From assembly GCF_045032955.1 (NCBI RefSeq), contig NZ_JBJFZU010000006.1, positions 1 to 64,000 on the forward strand: DNA of 64,000 nt, given 5' to 3'. Shown here in pieces: positions 1 through 8,531 of this stretch (position 1 is the stretch's first letter; each line of letters starts with the position of its first letter). A program made the position numbers and the translations under genes. Source of the stretch: Ornithinicoccus sp045032955 (GTDB taxonomy: Bacteria > Actinomycetota > Actinomycetes > Actinomycetales > Dermatophilaceae). The notes under the pieces were generated by a model, which had not been told where the DNA came from, ran no database searches, and was given only the letters and a program-made list of their open reading frames with translations.

Positions 1-180
1 CCAGAGCCAGATCACTAGCAAAAAAACAACCACAACACCCACCGACAACCGGCAGACGCCATGGCAACAAACAAATGGCATCAAAAAACAAACACGCTGT
101 TGAGTTCTCAAGAATCGGACGCACACCACGATCCCGGGCGCTTGTGGCGCCGTGACCTGTGGGGCTTTTCTTCAGGTTAC
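1..180 (-). promoter_or_regulatory. rRNA operon leader with boxA-like antitermination element
   Basis: Read on the minus strand, positions 111-97 give TTGAGAACTCAACAG, followed by an A/T-rich stretch and GATGCCA. This is the boxA and leader arrangement found just upstream of actinobacterial 16S rRNA genes. The 16S gene itself must begin left of position 1, so only the leader is in the window. It lies downstream of tyrS on the same strand but has its own promoters. The recognition rests on the motif and its A/T-rich surroundings, not on any visible rRNA sequence. Confidence 0.75.
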
Positions 181-203
181 GCATCCCGACTCTGCGGAGT
201 CAA
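174..203 (-). promoter_or_regulatory. rRNA operon promoter, proximal
   Basis: On the minus strand TTGACT (203-198) and TAACCT (179-174) are separated by 18 bases. This is a good match to a vegetative sigma-A promoter and sits about 65 bases upstream of the boxA element. Ribosomal RNA operons of actinobacteria usually have several such promoters in series. Confidence 0.6.
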
Positions 204-305
204 ATCTCCATCCGGGCGAAACCGGTGGTCGAGATGAGTTGTGCCGGACCCGGGACCGGCCACCGTGTCGGTGTCCGTGCCTCCCTGTCGGTGCGGCGAG
301 ATGTA

Positions 306-335
306 ACTCTAGGGCACGTTCTCCCTGAGGGACAA
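306..335 (-). promoter_or_regulatory. rRNA operon promoter, distal
   Basis: On the minus strand TTGTCC (335-330) and TAGAGT (311-306) are 18 bases apart, just after the tyrS stop codon. With the proximal promoter this makes a tandem rrn promoter pair. I see no strong terminator between tyrS and this site, so tyrS transcripts may read into the rRNA operon. Confidence 0.6.
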
Positions 336-344
336 ATCTGCAGG

Positions 345-1607
345 TCAGCCCGGGTTTCGGGCTGCCGCGAGGCTCTTGCGCCCGCGCCGCAGCAGGGCCA
401 CCTGACCGTGCAGGTAGGCCGCCGGTGCCAGCTCCGCCTCGACGTCGACGACCTTGGCGTTGTTCACGCTGATCCCCCCGTCCGCGACGAGACGTCGGGC
501 GGCGCCCTTGCTCTCGGCGAGACCGGTGGCCACCAGCGCCTCGATCACCGAGCTGCCGGGCGGTACGTCCGCCCCGGGCAGCTCCGCGGTCGCGTCCCGC
601 AGGGTCCGTGCCTCCAACGCCGTCGGGTCCCCCTTGCCGAAGAGGACGCTGCTGGCGGTCTCCACCTGTGCGGTCGCCTCCGGCCCGTGCACCAGGGTGG
701 TGACGTCGGCGGCCAGTGCCCGCTGACCCTCCCGGAGGTGCGGCCGCTCCCGCGCACTGGTCTCCAGCTCGGACACCTGCTCCGGTGTCCGGTCGGTGAA
801 GACGCGCAGCAGCTTGGCGACCTCGCCGTCGGCGACGTTGATCCAGTACTGGTAGAAGGCGTAGGGGCTGGTCATCTCCGGCGAGAGCCAGACGGCGTTG
901 CCCTCCGACTTGCCGTACTTCTGACCCGCCTCGTCGGTGATCAGGGGGGTGGTCAGCAGGTGCACGGACGCCCCCTCCGCGCGGTGGACCAGGTCCACGC
1001 CGGCCGTGAGGTTGCCCCACTGGTCGGCCCCGCCGGTCTGCAGCGTGCATCCGTGCTCGCGGTACAGGTGCAGGTAGTCCAGCGCCTGCAGCAGCTGGTA
1101 GCTGAACTCCGTGTAGGAGATGCCGTCCTGGCTCTCGAGCCGTGCCGCGATCGCGTCCTTGCGGATCATCTGGTTCACCCGGAAGTGGCGCCCCACGTCA
1201 CGCAGGAAGTCCAGCGCGCTCATCGACGCGGTCCAGTCCAGGTTGTTGACCAGCACCGCCGGGTTGTCCCCGTCGAAGTCCAGGAAGGGACGCACCAGAT
1301 CCTGGATCCGGCTCACGTTCGAGGCTGCCTCTTCCGGGGTCTTCAGCACCCGCTCGGCGGTCGGCTTGGGATCCCCGATGAGACCGGTCGAGCCGCCCAC
1401 CAGGGCGATCACCCGGTGGCCCGCCCGCTGCAGGTGGCGGAGCAGGATGAGCTGGACCAGGTTGCCGAAGTGCAGGGACGGGGCGGTCGGGTCGAACCCG
1501 CAGTAGGCGGTCACCGGTCCCTCGTCGAAGGCCTGGCGCAGGGCGTCCTCATCGGTGGTCTGCGCCACCAGCCCCCGCCACTGCAGCTCGTCGAGGATGT
1601 TGCTCAC
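345..1607 (-). CDS. tyrS: Tyrosyl-tRNA synthetase
   Basis: Cytoplasmic class I aminoacyl-tRNA synthetase that charges tRNA-Tyr. The 420 residues match the usual bacterial length. The nucleotide-binding HIGH motif appears as HFGN near residues 46-49, after the typical YCGFDPTAPSLH context, and the KMSKS loop appears as KYGKSEG in the middle third. The last ~65 residues look like an S4 RNA-binding domain (glycine-rich, VADGGISVNNAKV). The start ATG overlaps the stop of the upstream glycosylase gene by four bases (ATGA), so the two are translationally coupled. No T-box leader is visible because the gene is internal to an operon. Confidence 0.97.
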   Translation of the reverse strand: MSNILDELQWRGLVAQTTDEDALRQAFDEGPVTAYCGFDPTAPSLHFGNLVQLILLRHLQRAGHRVIALVGGSTGLIGDPKPTAERVLKTPEEAASNVSRIQDLVRPFLDFDGDNPAVLVNNLDWTASMSALDFLRDVGRHFRVNQMIRKDAIAARLESQDGISYTEFSYQLLQALDYLHLYREHGCTLQTGGADQWGNLTAGVDLVHRAEGASVHLLTTPLITDEAGQKYGKSEGNAVWLSPEMTSPYAFYQYWINVADGEVAKLLRVFTDRTPEQVSELETSARERPHLREGQRALAADVTTLVHGPEATAQVETASSVLFGKGDPTALEARTLRDATAELPGADVPPGSSVIEALVATGLAESKGAARRLVADGGISVNNAKVVDVEAELAPAAYLHGQVALLRRGRKSLAAARNPG

Positions 1608-2272
1608 CGGTCCTGGTCCTTTCGCGCGGGTGGGTGCTGCTCGGCCCGGTCCACCTTACGTGTCCCGGCGCGGTAGGCCGAGACCGTCGGCTCCCCTGCC
1701 AGCCAGAACCGCCACGGGTACCTCTCCCCCGACCCGCCCGGCCCACTGACGCCGACCCTGGGGCCGGTACGGACGGCACCGGCCACCTGCTCGGGCGGGC
1801 CCTCGACCCAGACCTGTGCGTGCGGGCCGCACAGGTCGGCGCCGTCGTGGGTGGCCCCCAGTCCCACGGCCCGGGCGAGGTTCCCCGGTCCACGCGCCAG
1901 CTGCACGGGCGACGGTGGACGGGCACCCGGGCGGAGGCGACGCTGCTCGGCCCGGTCCAGCCCCTGGCATACCTCACCGGCCCGGAGCAGCACCGCCGCA
2001 CCCTCCCCCGGCGCGCCGGTGACCACGTTCACGCATCGGTGGATGCCGTAGGAGAGGTAGACGTAGAGGTGACCGGGCGGCCCGAACATCGGCCGCGTCC
2101 GCGGGGTGGGCCCGCGGTAGGCGTGCGAGCCGGGGTCCTCGGCGCCCCCGTAGGCCTCGACCTCGGTGATCCGCAGCGACACCCCGTCATGGTGCAGGAC
2201 CGCGCCGAGCAACCTCGGCGCCATCTCGAGCACCGGGCCGGCGAACGCGCTGCGCCCCAGAGCCGTGCCCAT
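1604..2272 (-). CDS. DNA-3-methyladenine glycosylase (AAG/MPG family)
   Basis: Predicted base-excision repair enzyme removing 3-methyladenine and related alkylated purines. The 222-residue protein has the AAG/MPG family signatures: an early TEVEAY segment followed by DPGSHAYRGPTPRTRPMFGPPG, the YLSYGIHRCVNVV block, and VQLARGPGNLARAVGL. The Glu of the EAY segment is the family's catalytic residue. It begins four bases after the argH stop codon and its stop overlaps tyrS, so argR-argH-aag-tyrS could be one transcript. The association with argH and tyrS is positional rather than functional. A repair role is inferred from the family. Confidence 0.93.
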   Translation of the reverse strand: MGTALGRSAFAGPVLEMAPRLLGAVLHHDGVSLRITEVEAYGGAEDPGSHAYRGPTPRTRPMFGPPGHLYVYLSYGIHRCVNVVTGAPGEGAAVLLRAGEVCQGLDRAEQRRLRPGARPPSPVQLARGPGNLARAVGLGATHDGADLCGPHAQVWVEGPPEQVAGAVRTGPRVGVSGPGGSGERYPWRFWLAGEPTVSAYRAGTRKVDRAEQHPPARKDQDR

Positions 2273-2276
2273 ACCC

Positions 2277-3698
2277 TCAGTCCCGGATCGCCGGCATCTC
2301 CTGCACCCAGTGGCGCACCCGCGCCACCTTCTTGATCAGGTATGCCCGCTGCTCCGTCACCCGGACCGGCGCCGTGCCGCCCACAGCGTTGCGGGAGGCG
2401 AGCGAACCGGGCACGGTGAGGACCGCGCGCACCCCGGGGTGCAGGTGCTCGCTGACCGCCGCGAGGTCGTCGTCGCTCATGTCCTCCAGGCCGATGCCGC
2501 GCTCCTCGCAGTAGCGCACGCTGGCCCCGGCCACCTCGTGCGCCACCCGGAACGGCACGCCCTCACGGACCAGCCACTCGGCCACGTCGGTCGCCAGCGA
2601 GAAGCCCTGGGGCGCGAGCTCCTCCATCCGCTCCGGGTGGAAGGTGAGCGTCGCGACCATGCCGGACACCGCGGGCAGCAGGACCTCGAGGGTGTCGACG
2701 GCGTCGAAGACCGGCTCCTTGTCCTCCTGGAGGTCCCGGTTGTAGGCCAGTGGCAGCCCCTTCAGGGTGGCGAGCAGCCCGGTGAGGTCACCGATCAGCC
2801 GACCGGACTTGCCCCGCGCGAGCTCGGCCACGTCCGGGTTCTTCTTCTGCGGCATGATGCTCGAGCCGGTGGAGAAGGCGTCGTCCAGGGTGACGAACCC
2901 GAACTCCGCCGTGGCCCACAGGATGACCTCCTCGGCCAGCCGGGAGAGGTCCACCCCGGTCATCGCCATCACGAAGGAGAACTCGGCGGCGAAGTCGCGG
3001 GCCGCGGTGCCGTCGATGGAGTTCTCGACCGCATGCGGCATCCCCAGGTCGTGGGCCACCGACTCCGGGTCCAGGCCCAGGGAGGATCCGGCCAGCGCCC
3101 CCGAGCCGTAGGGCGAGGCGGCGGCCCGCCGGTCCCAGTCGACGAGCCGGTCGACGTCCCGCAGCAGCGCCCAGGCGTGGGCCTGCAGGTGGTGCGCCAG
3201 CAGCACCGGTTGGGCGTGCTGCAGGTGCGTACGGCCGGGCATCGCCACCTCCGGGTGGGCGCCCGCCTGATCGATCAGCGACTGCACCACGTCCAGGATC
3301 CGTGCGGAGAGCAGCCGGGCCTGGTCGCGCAGGTACATCCGGAACTGCGCGGCGACCTGGTCGTTGCGGGAGCGTCCCGCGCGCAGCCGGCCCCCCACCT
3401 CGGGGCCGGCGCGCTCGATCAGCCCGCGCTCGAGGGCCGTGTGCACGTCCTCGTCACCCTCGCCGGGGACGAACGCCCCGCTCTCGACGTCGGCGCGCAG
3501 CCGGCCGAGCCCGGCCAGCATCGCCTCCAGGTCGTCGTCCGAGAGGAGACCGGCGCGGTGCAGCACCCGGGCGTGGGCCCGGGAGCCCGCCAGGTCGTAC
3601 GGCGCCAGCCGCCAGTCGAAGTGCGTGCTCTTGCTCAACGCGGCCAGGGCGTCGCTGGGGCCGCCGCTGAACCGTCCTCCCCACAGGCTCATGCTCAT
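2277..3698 (-). CDS. argH: Argininosuccinate lyase
   Basis: Catalyses the last step of arginine synthesis, argininosuccinate to arginine plus fumarate. The 473-residue protein has the N-terminal MSMSLWGGRF start typical of the family, the GRSRNDQV motif, and the fumarase/aspartase signature GSSIMPQKKNPD carrying the catalytic Ser. The reading frame is open far upstream, but the start at 3698 is chosen because its ATG overlaps the argR stop in an ATGA junction and because homologues begin there. The lyase is paired with argR; argG and the argCJBDF genes are not in the window. Confidence 0.97.
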   Translation of the reverse strand: MSMSLWGGRFSGGPSDALAALSKSTHFDWRLAPYDLAGSRAHARVLHRAGLLSDDDLEAMLAGLGRLRADVESGAFVPGEGDEDVHTALERGLIERAGPEVGGRLRAGRSRNDQVAAQFRMYLRDQARLLSARILDVVQSLIDQAGAHPEVAMPGRTHLQHAQPVLLAHHLQAHAWALLRDVDRLVDWDRRAAASPYGSGALAGSSLGLDPESVAHDLGMPHAVENSIDGTAARDFAAEFSFVMAMTGVDLSRLAEEVILWATAEFGFVTLDDAFSTGSSIMPQKKNPDVAELARGKSGRLIGDLTGLLATLKGLPLAYNRDLQEDKEPVFDAVDTLEVLLPAVSGMVATLTFHPERMEELAPQGFSLATDVAEWLVREGVPFRVAHEVAGASVRYCEERGIGLEDMSDDDLAAVSEHLHPGVRAVLTVPGSLASRNAVGGTAPVRVTEQRAYLIKKVARVRHWVQEMPAIRD

Positions 3699-4228
3699 GA
3701 GGACAGTGTCCCTGATCCGTTCCCGTGCTCGAACTCGGCCGCCAGCAGGAGCAGCCGCTGCGCCGTGTCCGGCCCACCCACCGGGTCGGTGGTGATCACC
3801 AGGATGGTGTCGTCCCCGGCGATCGTGCCCAGGATGTCCGGGGCGTCGCTCCGGTCGATCGCGGAGGCCAGGAACTGCGCCGCCCCCGGCGGGGTGCGCA
3901 GCACCACCTGGTTGCCGACCGAGCGGGCGCTGACCAGCAGTTCCTGGCACAGCCGGGCCAGCCGGGCGCTCACCTCGCCGGCGTCCTGGGCGGGACGGGG
4001 GGTGGGGTCCCCGCCCTGGCCGGGCACGGCATACACCAGCTGTCGTCCCTGCCGGACCTTGACCGCCTCGAGGTCGACCAGGTCCCGGGACAACGTCGCC
4101 TGGGTGACGCTGATCCCGTCCTCGGCGAGCAGGTCGAGCAGCTGGCCCTGCGAACCGACCGCGTGCCGTTCCAGCAGGTCGCTGATCCGCTGGTGCCGCG
4201 CGGCGCGGGTCATCGGGATCGTCGTCAC
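3695..4228 (-). CDS. argR: Arginine repressor ArgR
   Basis: Hexameric arginine-responsive repressor. The N-terminal ~70 residues form the winged helix (RHQRISDLLE through SVTQATLSRDL), and the C-terminal part is the arginine-binding, hexamerisation domain with the GTIAGDDTILVITT motif. Length (177) is normal. The start is GTG at 4228, seven bases behind a TATAGT -10 box (4241-4236), so the mRNA is probably leaderless. It overlaps argH by four bases. No clean ARG box palindrome is visible in front of it, although two CATAC direct repeats lie at about 4252-4263. Confidence 0.96.
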   Translation of the reverse strand: MTTIPMTRAARHQRISDLLERHAVGSQGQLLDLLAEDGISVTQATLSRDLVDLEAVKVRQGRQLVYAVPGQGGDPTPRPAQDAGEVSARLARLCQELLVSARSVGNQVVLRTPPGAAQFLASAIDRSDAPDILGTIAGDDTILVITTDPVGGPDTAQRLLLLAAEFEHGNGSGTLSS

Positions 4229-4235
4229 CTGCAGG

Positions 4236-4241
4236 ACTATA
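4236..4241 (-). promoter_or_regulatory. -10 box of the argR-argH transcript
   Basis: TATAGT on the minus strand ends seven bases before the argR GTG start, so transcription should begin at or next to the start codon. No good -35 hexamer is visible. Confidence 0.5.
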
Positions 4242-4279
4242 CCGTCGAGCGTATGAGTATGCGGTCGGACCCGCCGTCC

Positions 4280-5194
4280 TCAGGCGGGCCAGAGCTCGCG
4301 CAGGAGCTGGGTCCCGGCCTGCGCCTGTTCCCGCTGGAAGGCCCGCAGGGTGGGCAGTCCCGGGGACGCCGGACGGGTGCACGACCAGGTGAAGAAGCCT
4401 GTCAGCCCGGCCAGGATGCCGAGCACGTCCTCCGGTTCCGCGCCCAGGGCGTGCACCGTCCCGAGGTGGTCGCGGACGTCCAGCGACCCGGCCCAGCGCA
4501 CGTTGAGCAGCAGCATCGCGGCGTCGCACCAGGGCGCTCCGCGGGTCGCCCACGGCCAGTCCACGAGGCGCACGGTGCCGTCCGCCTCCACCAGCAGGTT
4601 GTCGGCGCGGACGTCGGTATGGGTGACCCGCTCACCCGCCATCCGGGGCAGGGTGGAGACCGCCAGCTCCCGCAGCTCGGGGCCGTGGGACAGCAACCAG
4701 GGGTCGAGGTCCGGCGGTGGCGTCTGCAGCAGCGTGTCCCAGCACCGCATCTCGGCGTCCAGCTCCTCGTGCAGGGCGGGCCAGGAGGTGGGGGCCGGTC
4801 GGGCCGCGACCTCGCCGAGCGTGGCCAGGGCGCCCGCCAGCCGGGCGTGGGTCCACGGCAGCGGGTGCTCCCCCTCGACGTCCTCGATCAGCAGCGCCAC
4901 CCACTGGCCGTCGTCGTACGAGGCGAGCAGACGAGGCACGCCGCCCACCCCGGCGAGGGAGCCCAGCACCGTCGCCTCGCGTCGGTGCAGGGCCGGGGTG
5001 TCCGGGTTCTGGGCCGGGCTCACAGCCTTGACGAAGGCGCGCCGTCCCTGGGCCGTGGTGACGCGGTCGGCCGTGCCCGGGGAGAAGCCCCCGGGCTGGG
5101 AGCGCGCGCGCACGACCGGCCCTCCGAGCTCCTGGGCCACCCAGCTGGTGACACGCTCGGGTAGGTCGCCCCACGTCAGCCGCACGCCGTGCAC
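4280..5194 (-). CDS. Aminoglycoside phosphotransferase-family kinase-like protein
   Basis: A small-molecule kinase fold of the APH family (about 304 residues). The catalytic loop HTDVRADN is present with Asp near residue 194 and Asn near 199, and the metal-binding Asp follows in LVDWPWA near 212. An ATP-binding lysine is plausible in AFVKAVSP near 56. The family includes antibiotic, homoserine and choline kinases, so the substrate cannot be assigned. It follows the SDR gene by eight bases and is probably the last gene of the pheST transcript. The start is either GTG 5194 or GTG 5185; neither has a strong ribosome binding site. Confidence 0.75.
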   Translation of the reverse strand: MHGVRLTWGDLPERVTSWVAQELGGPVVRARSQPGGFSPGTADRVTTAQGRRAFVKAVSPAQNPDTPALHRREATVLGSLAGVGGVPRLLASYDDGQWVALLIEDVEGEHPLPWTHARLAGALATLGEVAARPAPTSWPALHEELDAEMRCWDTLLQTPPPDLDPWLLSHGPELRELAVSTLPRMAGERVTHTDVRADNLLVEADGTVRLVDWPWATRGAPWCDAAMLLLNVRWAGSLDVRDHLGTVHALGAEPEDVLGILAGLTGFFTWSCTRPASPGLPTLRAFQREQAQAGTQLLRELWPA

Positions 5195-5202
5195 GGGACG
5201 GC

Positions 5203-5976
5203 TCAGCCCGAGAGCGGGTCGTCGTCGCCCCAGGGCCGCAGCCGCAGCATCCGGGCGCCGTCCGGCAATCCCTCGGCGGCGTGCCGGCGCAGGGTGTCCA
5301 GGTCGTCGGCCCCGGCCCGCACCATCCGGCCGGAGAAGGCGTCCAGCTCGCCCTCGGCGAGGGCGAGGAACAGCTCGGTGACCTGCTGCGGCGACGTCCA
5401 CTCGGTGCGGTCCTGGTGCATCCGCATGGAGTGCGTCATGTCCGTCTCCACCACCCCGGGGGCCAGGTCGAAGGCGTGCACCCCGTGCTCCGCCCCGGCC
5501 TGCGCCACTCCCCCGGTGATCCTGGCCAGCGCGGACTTCGAGGCGCAGTAGGCCGTCAGGTCGGACCGTTCCCGGGTGCCGGAGCCGGAGTTGATGTTCA
5601 CGACCCGTCCGCCGCCCGCGGAGATCATCTGCGGCACCACGGCACGGGTGAGCAGGTAGGGACCACGGACGTTGGTCACCATCACCTGCCACCAGGTGTC
5701 AACCTCGGACTCCCACAGCGGCACCTCGGGCTCGATCAGCCCGGCGTTGTTCACCAGCAGGTCGACCCGTCCGTGCCGGTCCACGACCTGCTCCACCACC
5801 GAGGCCACCGCATCGGCGTCGGTGACGTCGCACGGCATACCCTCGGCGCCCGCGGCGACCTCACCGGAGCGGGACAGACCGACGACCGCCCACCCCCTGC
5901 CCAGCAGCGCTCGGACCAGGTGGTCCCCGATGCCGCGGGAGGCACCGGTGACCAGGGCCACCCGCTGCCCGCTCAC
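5203..5976 (-). CDS. SDR-family NAD(P)-dependent oxidoreductase
   Basis: Short-chain dehydrogenase of 257 residues with every classical motif: TGASRGIG cofactor loop at residues 10-17, NNAG near 76-79, catalytic Ser near 130, and Tyr143-x-x-x-Lys147 in YCASK. The GTG start overlaps the pheT stop in a GTGA junction, so it is translationally coupled to pheST. The substrate is unknown; the coupling to phenylalanyl-tRNA synthetase is probably just operon economy. The C-terminal ~30 residues are rich in Asp, Arg and Pro and extend beyond the catalytic core. Confidence 0.9.
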   Translation of the reverse strand: MSGQRVALVTGASRGIGDHLVRALLGRGWAVVGLSRSGEVAAGAEGMPCDVTDADAVASVVEQVVDRHGRVDLLVNNAGLIEPEVPLWESEVDTWWQVMVTNVRGPYLLTRAVVPQMISAGGGRVVNINSGSGTRERSDLTAYCASKSALARITGGVAQAGAEHGVHAFDLAPGVVETDMTHSMRMHQDRTEWTSPQQVTELFLALAEGELDAFSGRMVRAGADDLDTLRRHAAEGLPDGARMLRLRPWGDDDPLSG

Positions 5977-8531
5977 CGCTGCACCGCCCCGTGGTCGGCG
6001 GCGGCACGCGCCACCGCGCCGTCCCGGGCGGCGTTGACCTCGTCCGTGGTCAGCGTCCGGTCCGGGGCCCGGAAGTGCATCCGGAAGGCCAGCGACTGGC
6101 GGTCCTGTGCCACCTGGTCCCCGGCGTAGACGTCGAACAGCTCGATCCGCTCCAGCAGCGGACCGGCGCCCTGGCGCAGCGCGGACTCCACCTCGCCGAA
6201 GGGGGCGGCACGGGGCACCTCGAGCGCCACGTCGGAGGTGGCCACCGGCTGCGTGGACAGCGGCGCGGCCTGCGTCCGGTGGTCGCTGGCCCGGACCAGC
6301 ACCTCCAGGTCGAGCTCCGCGGCGCAGGTGCGCGGCGGGAGCCCCAGCCGTTGGGTGGCCTTCGGGTGCAGCTCGCCGGCCCAGCCGACGCCCGTCCCGT
6401 CGGCGAGCGTCAGCTGCACGCACCGCCCCGGGTGGAAGGGCGCCCGGGCGGTCTGCGAGCGCCGCAGGGGGACGCCGAGCGTGTCCGCGACCGAGTGCGC
6501 CCACCCGACCATGTCGGTGACGTCCACACCGCGACCGGCGCCCCACCAGCCGTCCCGGTCCACCTGGCCGGCCGCGACCAGCGCGACGTGCCACGGCTGG
6601 GCGGGGACGGCCTCCCGGATCCGGTCCAGCTCGTCGTCGGCCGGTCGGGCGCCGACCCCGGGCACCGGGGCACCTGGGCCGTCGCCGGGACGGGTGACGG
6701 TGTCGATCTCGAAGAGTGCCAGGTCCCGCGACCCGCGGGAGTTGTTGCGCCGCAGGGCGTCCGGGAGCGTCTGCAGCAGCTCGGTGCGCATCAGCGGTGC
6801 CTCCTCGGACAGCGGGTTCGCCAGCCGCACCGCCCGCCGCCGCTCGTCCTGCGCGCCGAGGCCGAGCTCGTCGAACCTGGCGGCGCCCACGAACGGGTAG
6901 GTGAGCACCTCCTGCAGGCCCTCCCCGGCCAGGGCGGCGGCCACCGCGCGGCGGCTGCGCTGGGCGTGGGTGAGCCCTCGGCCCCCCACGGCGCGGGGCA
7001 CCACGGAGGGGATCTTGTCGTACCCGTCGATCCTGGCCACCTCCTCGACCAGGGTCGCGGCGTCGGTGAGGTCGGGGCGCCAGCTGGGCGGCAGCACGCT
7101 GAGCCGCTCGTCCCCCGAGCCGGCGCCGTCGGTGACGTCGCACCCGATCGTGGTGAGGATCTCCCGGACCCGCCCGGGTCCGTAGTCGACGCCCACGTAG
7201 CGGCTGGGCAGGCCGGGGTCCAGGGCGATCGGCGCGCGGCCGGGACGGTGGTCGACGTCGGTGACCGCGGGGTCGGCGGTGCCACCCCCGTGCTCGACCA
7301 GCAGGTCGACGGCCAGCTGCGCGGCCGCGGCGGTGACGTCCGGGTCGACGCCACGCTCGAAGCGCTTCGCGGCCTCGCTGGAGAGCCGGTGCCGACGTGC
7401 GGTCCGACCGACGGTGCGGGCGTCGAAGTGCGCGGACTCGAGCAGGATGTCCGTGGTCTGGCCAGGGGCCACCTCGCCGTCCTCGCCGCCCATCACGCCG
7501 GCCAGCGCGAGGATGCGGGTCCCGGAGTCCGTGATGAGCAGGTCCTCGGGGTGCAGCGCGCGGTCGACGTCGTCCAGCGTCGTCAGCCGTTCACCGGCCG
7601 CGGCACGGCGCACGACGACCGGCCCGGTGAGGGTGGCCAGGTCGAAGGCGTGCAGCGGCTGGCCGAGCGCCAGCATCACGTAGTTGGTGACGTCGACGGC
7701 CAGGCTGATCGGGCGCATCCCGGCCTCGGTGAGACGCTGCGCCATCCAGCCCGGGGTGCGCCGGGTCAGGTCGATGCCCCGCACCACCCGGGCCAGGTAC
7801 CGGTCGCAGCCGGGCACCCCGCCGAGCGGGGCGTCGTCGGCCAGCTCCACGGCATACCCGCCGGTGGTGCCGGGGTCGACGTCGAGGTGCGCCGGGTCCC
7901 GGTATGCCGCCCCGGTCGCGTGCGAGTACTCCCGCGCGATGCCGCGGATCGAGAAGCAGTAGCCGCGGTCCGGGGTGACGTTGACCTCGACCGTCTCGCG
8001 GTCCAGCCCGAGGACCCCGATGAGGTCGTCGCCGGGCTGCAGCCCGAGCTCGTCGACGCGCTCCTGGCCGAGCAGCCGGGGCAGCACCAGGATGCCGTCG
8101 TGGTCCTCGCCGATGCCGAGCTCGCGGACCGAGCAGATCATCCCGGCAGAGACGTGGCCGTAGGTCTTGCGGGCGCTGATCGTGAGCGGGCCGCCCGGGG
8201 TGGGCAGCGTCCCGCCCGGCAGGATCACCGCGACCAGGTCGCCGACGGCGAAGTTGTGCGCGCCGCAGACGATGCCCTGCGGGGTGCCGTCGGTGAGGCG
8301 CTGGCCGTGGTCGCCGACGTCCACCTGGCACCAGTTCACGGTCTTGCCGTTCTTCTGCGGCTCCGGGGTCATCTCCAGCACCCGGCCCACCACCAGGGGC
8401 CCACCGACACCGCTGGTGTGCAGGGCCTCCTCCTCCAGCCCCACCGACACCAGGTCGGCCGCGATCCGGGCGCCGGTGACGCCCTCGGGGAGGGCGACGT
8501 ACTCGCCGAGCCAGTCGACCGGAACCCGCAT
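5973..8531 (-). CDS. pheT: Phenylalanyl-tRNA synthetase beta subunit
   Basis: Large subunit of the alpha2-beta2 PheRS. The 852-residue protein begins MRVPVDWLGEYV and shows the expected order: an EMAP-like tRNA-binding domain at about 40-160, B3/B4 editing region, B5 domain, the catalytic-like core, and a C-terminal ferredoxin-fold anticodon-binding domain (DVALEVPRAAPFGEVESAL onward). The start overlaps the pheS stop by one base (TGATG), the usual coupling that keeps subunits equimolar. The 3' end overlaps the SDR gene. Confidence 0.97.
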   Translation of the reverse strand: MRVPVDWLGEYVALPEGVTGARIAADLVSVGLEEEALHTSGVGGPLVVGRVLEMTPEPQKNGKTVNWCQVDVGDHGQRLTDGTPQGIVCGAHNFAVGDLVAVILPGGTLPTPGGPLTISARKTYGHVSAGMICSVRELGIGEDHDGILVLPRLLGQERVDELGLQPGDDLIGVLGLDRETVEVNVTPDRGYCFSIRGIAREYSHATGAAYRDPAHLDVDPGTTGGYAVELADDAPLGGVPGCDRYLARVVRGIDLTRRTPGWMAQRLTEAGMRPISLAVDVTNYVMLALGQPLHAFDLATLTGPVVVRRAAAGERLTTLDDVDRALHPEDLLITDSGTRILALAGVMGGEDGEVAPGQTTDILLESAHFDARTVGRTARRHRLSSEAAKRFERGVDPDVTAAAAQLAVDLLVEHGGGTADPAVTDVDHRPGRAPIALDPGLPSRYVGVDYGPGRVREILTTIGCDVTDGAGSGDERLSVLPPSWRPDLTDAATLVEEVARIDGYDKIPSVVPRAVGGRGLTHAQRSRRAVAAALAGEGLQEVLTYPFVGAARFDELGLGAQDERRRAVRLANPLSEEAPLMRTELLQTLPDALRRNNSRGSRDLALFEIDTVTRPGDGPGAPVPGVGARPADDELDRIREAVPAQPWHVALVAAGQVDRDGWWGAGRGVDVTDMVGWAHSVADTLGVPLRRSQTARAPFHPGRCVQLTLADGTGVGWAGELHPKATQRLGLPPRTCAAELDLEVLVRASDHRTQAAPLSTQPVATSDVALEVPRAAPFGEVESALRQGAGPLLERIELFDVYAGDQVAQDRQSLAFRMHFRAPDRTLTTDEVNAARDGAVARAAADHGAVQR

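Noticed and set aside
4242..4279. ARG box for ArgR
   Set aside because: Only a CATAC direct repeat is present; no palindrome close to the known consensus can be read.
3699..4553. Upstream extension of the argH frame
   Set aside because: It lies inside argR, is Arg/Pro/Gly low-complexity, and homologues begin at the ATG overlapping the argR stop.
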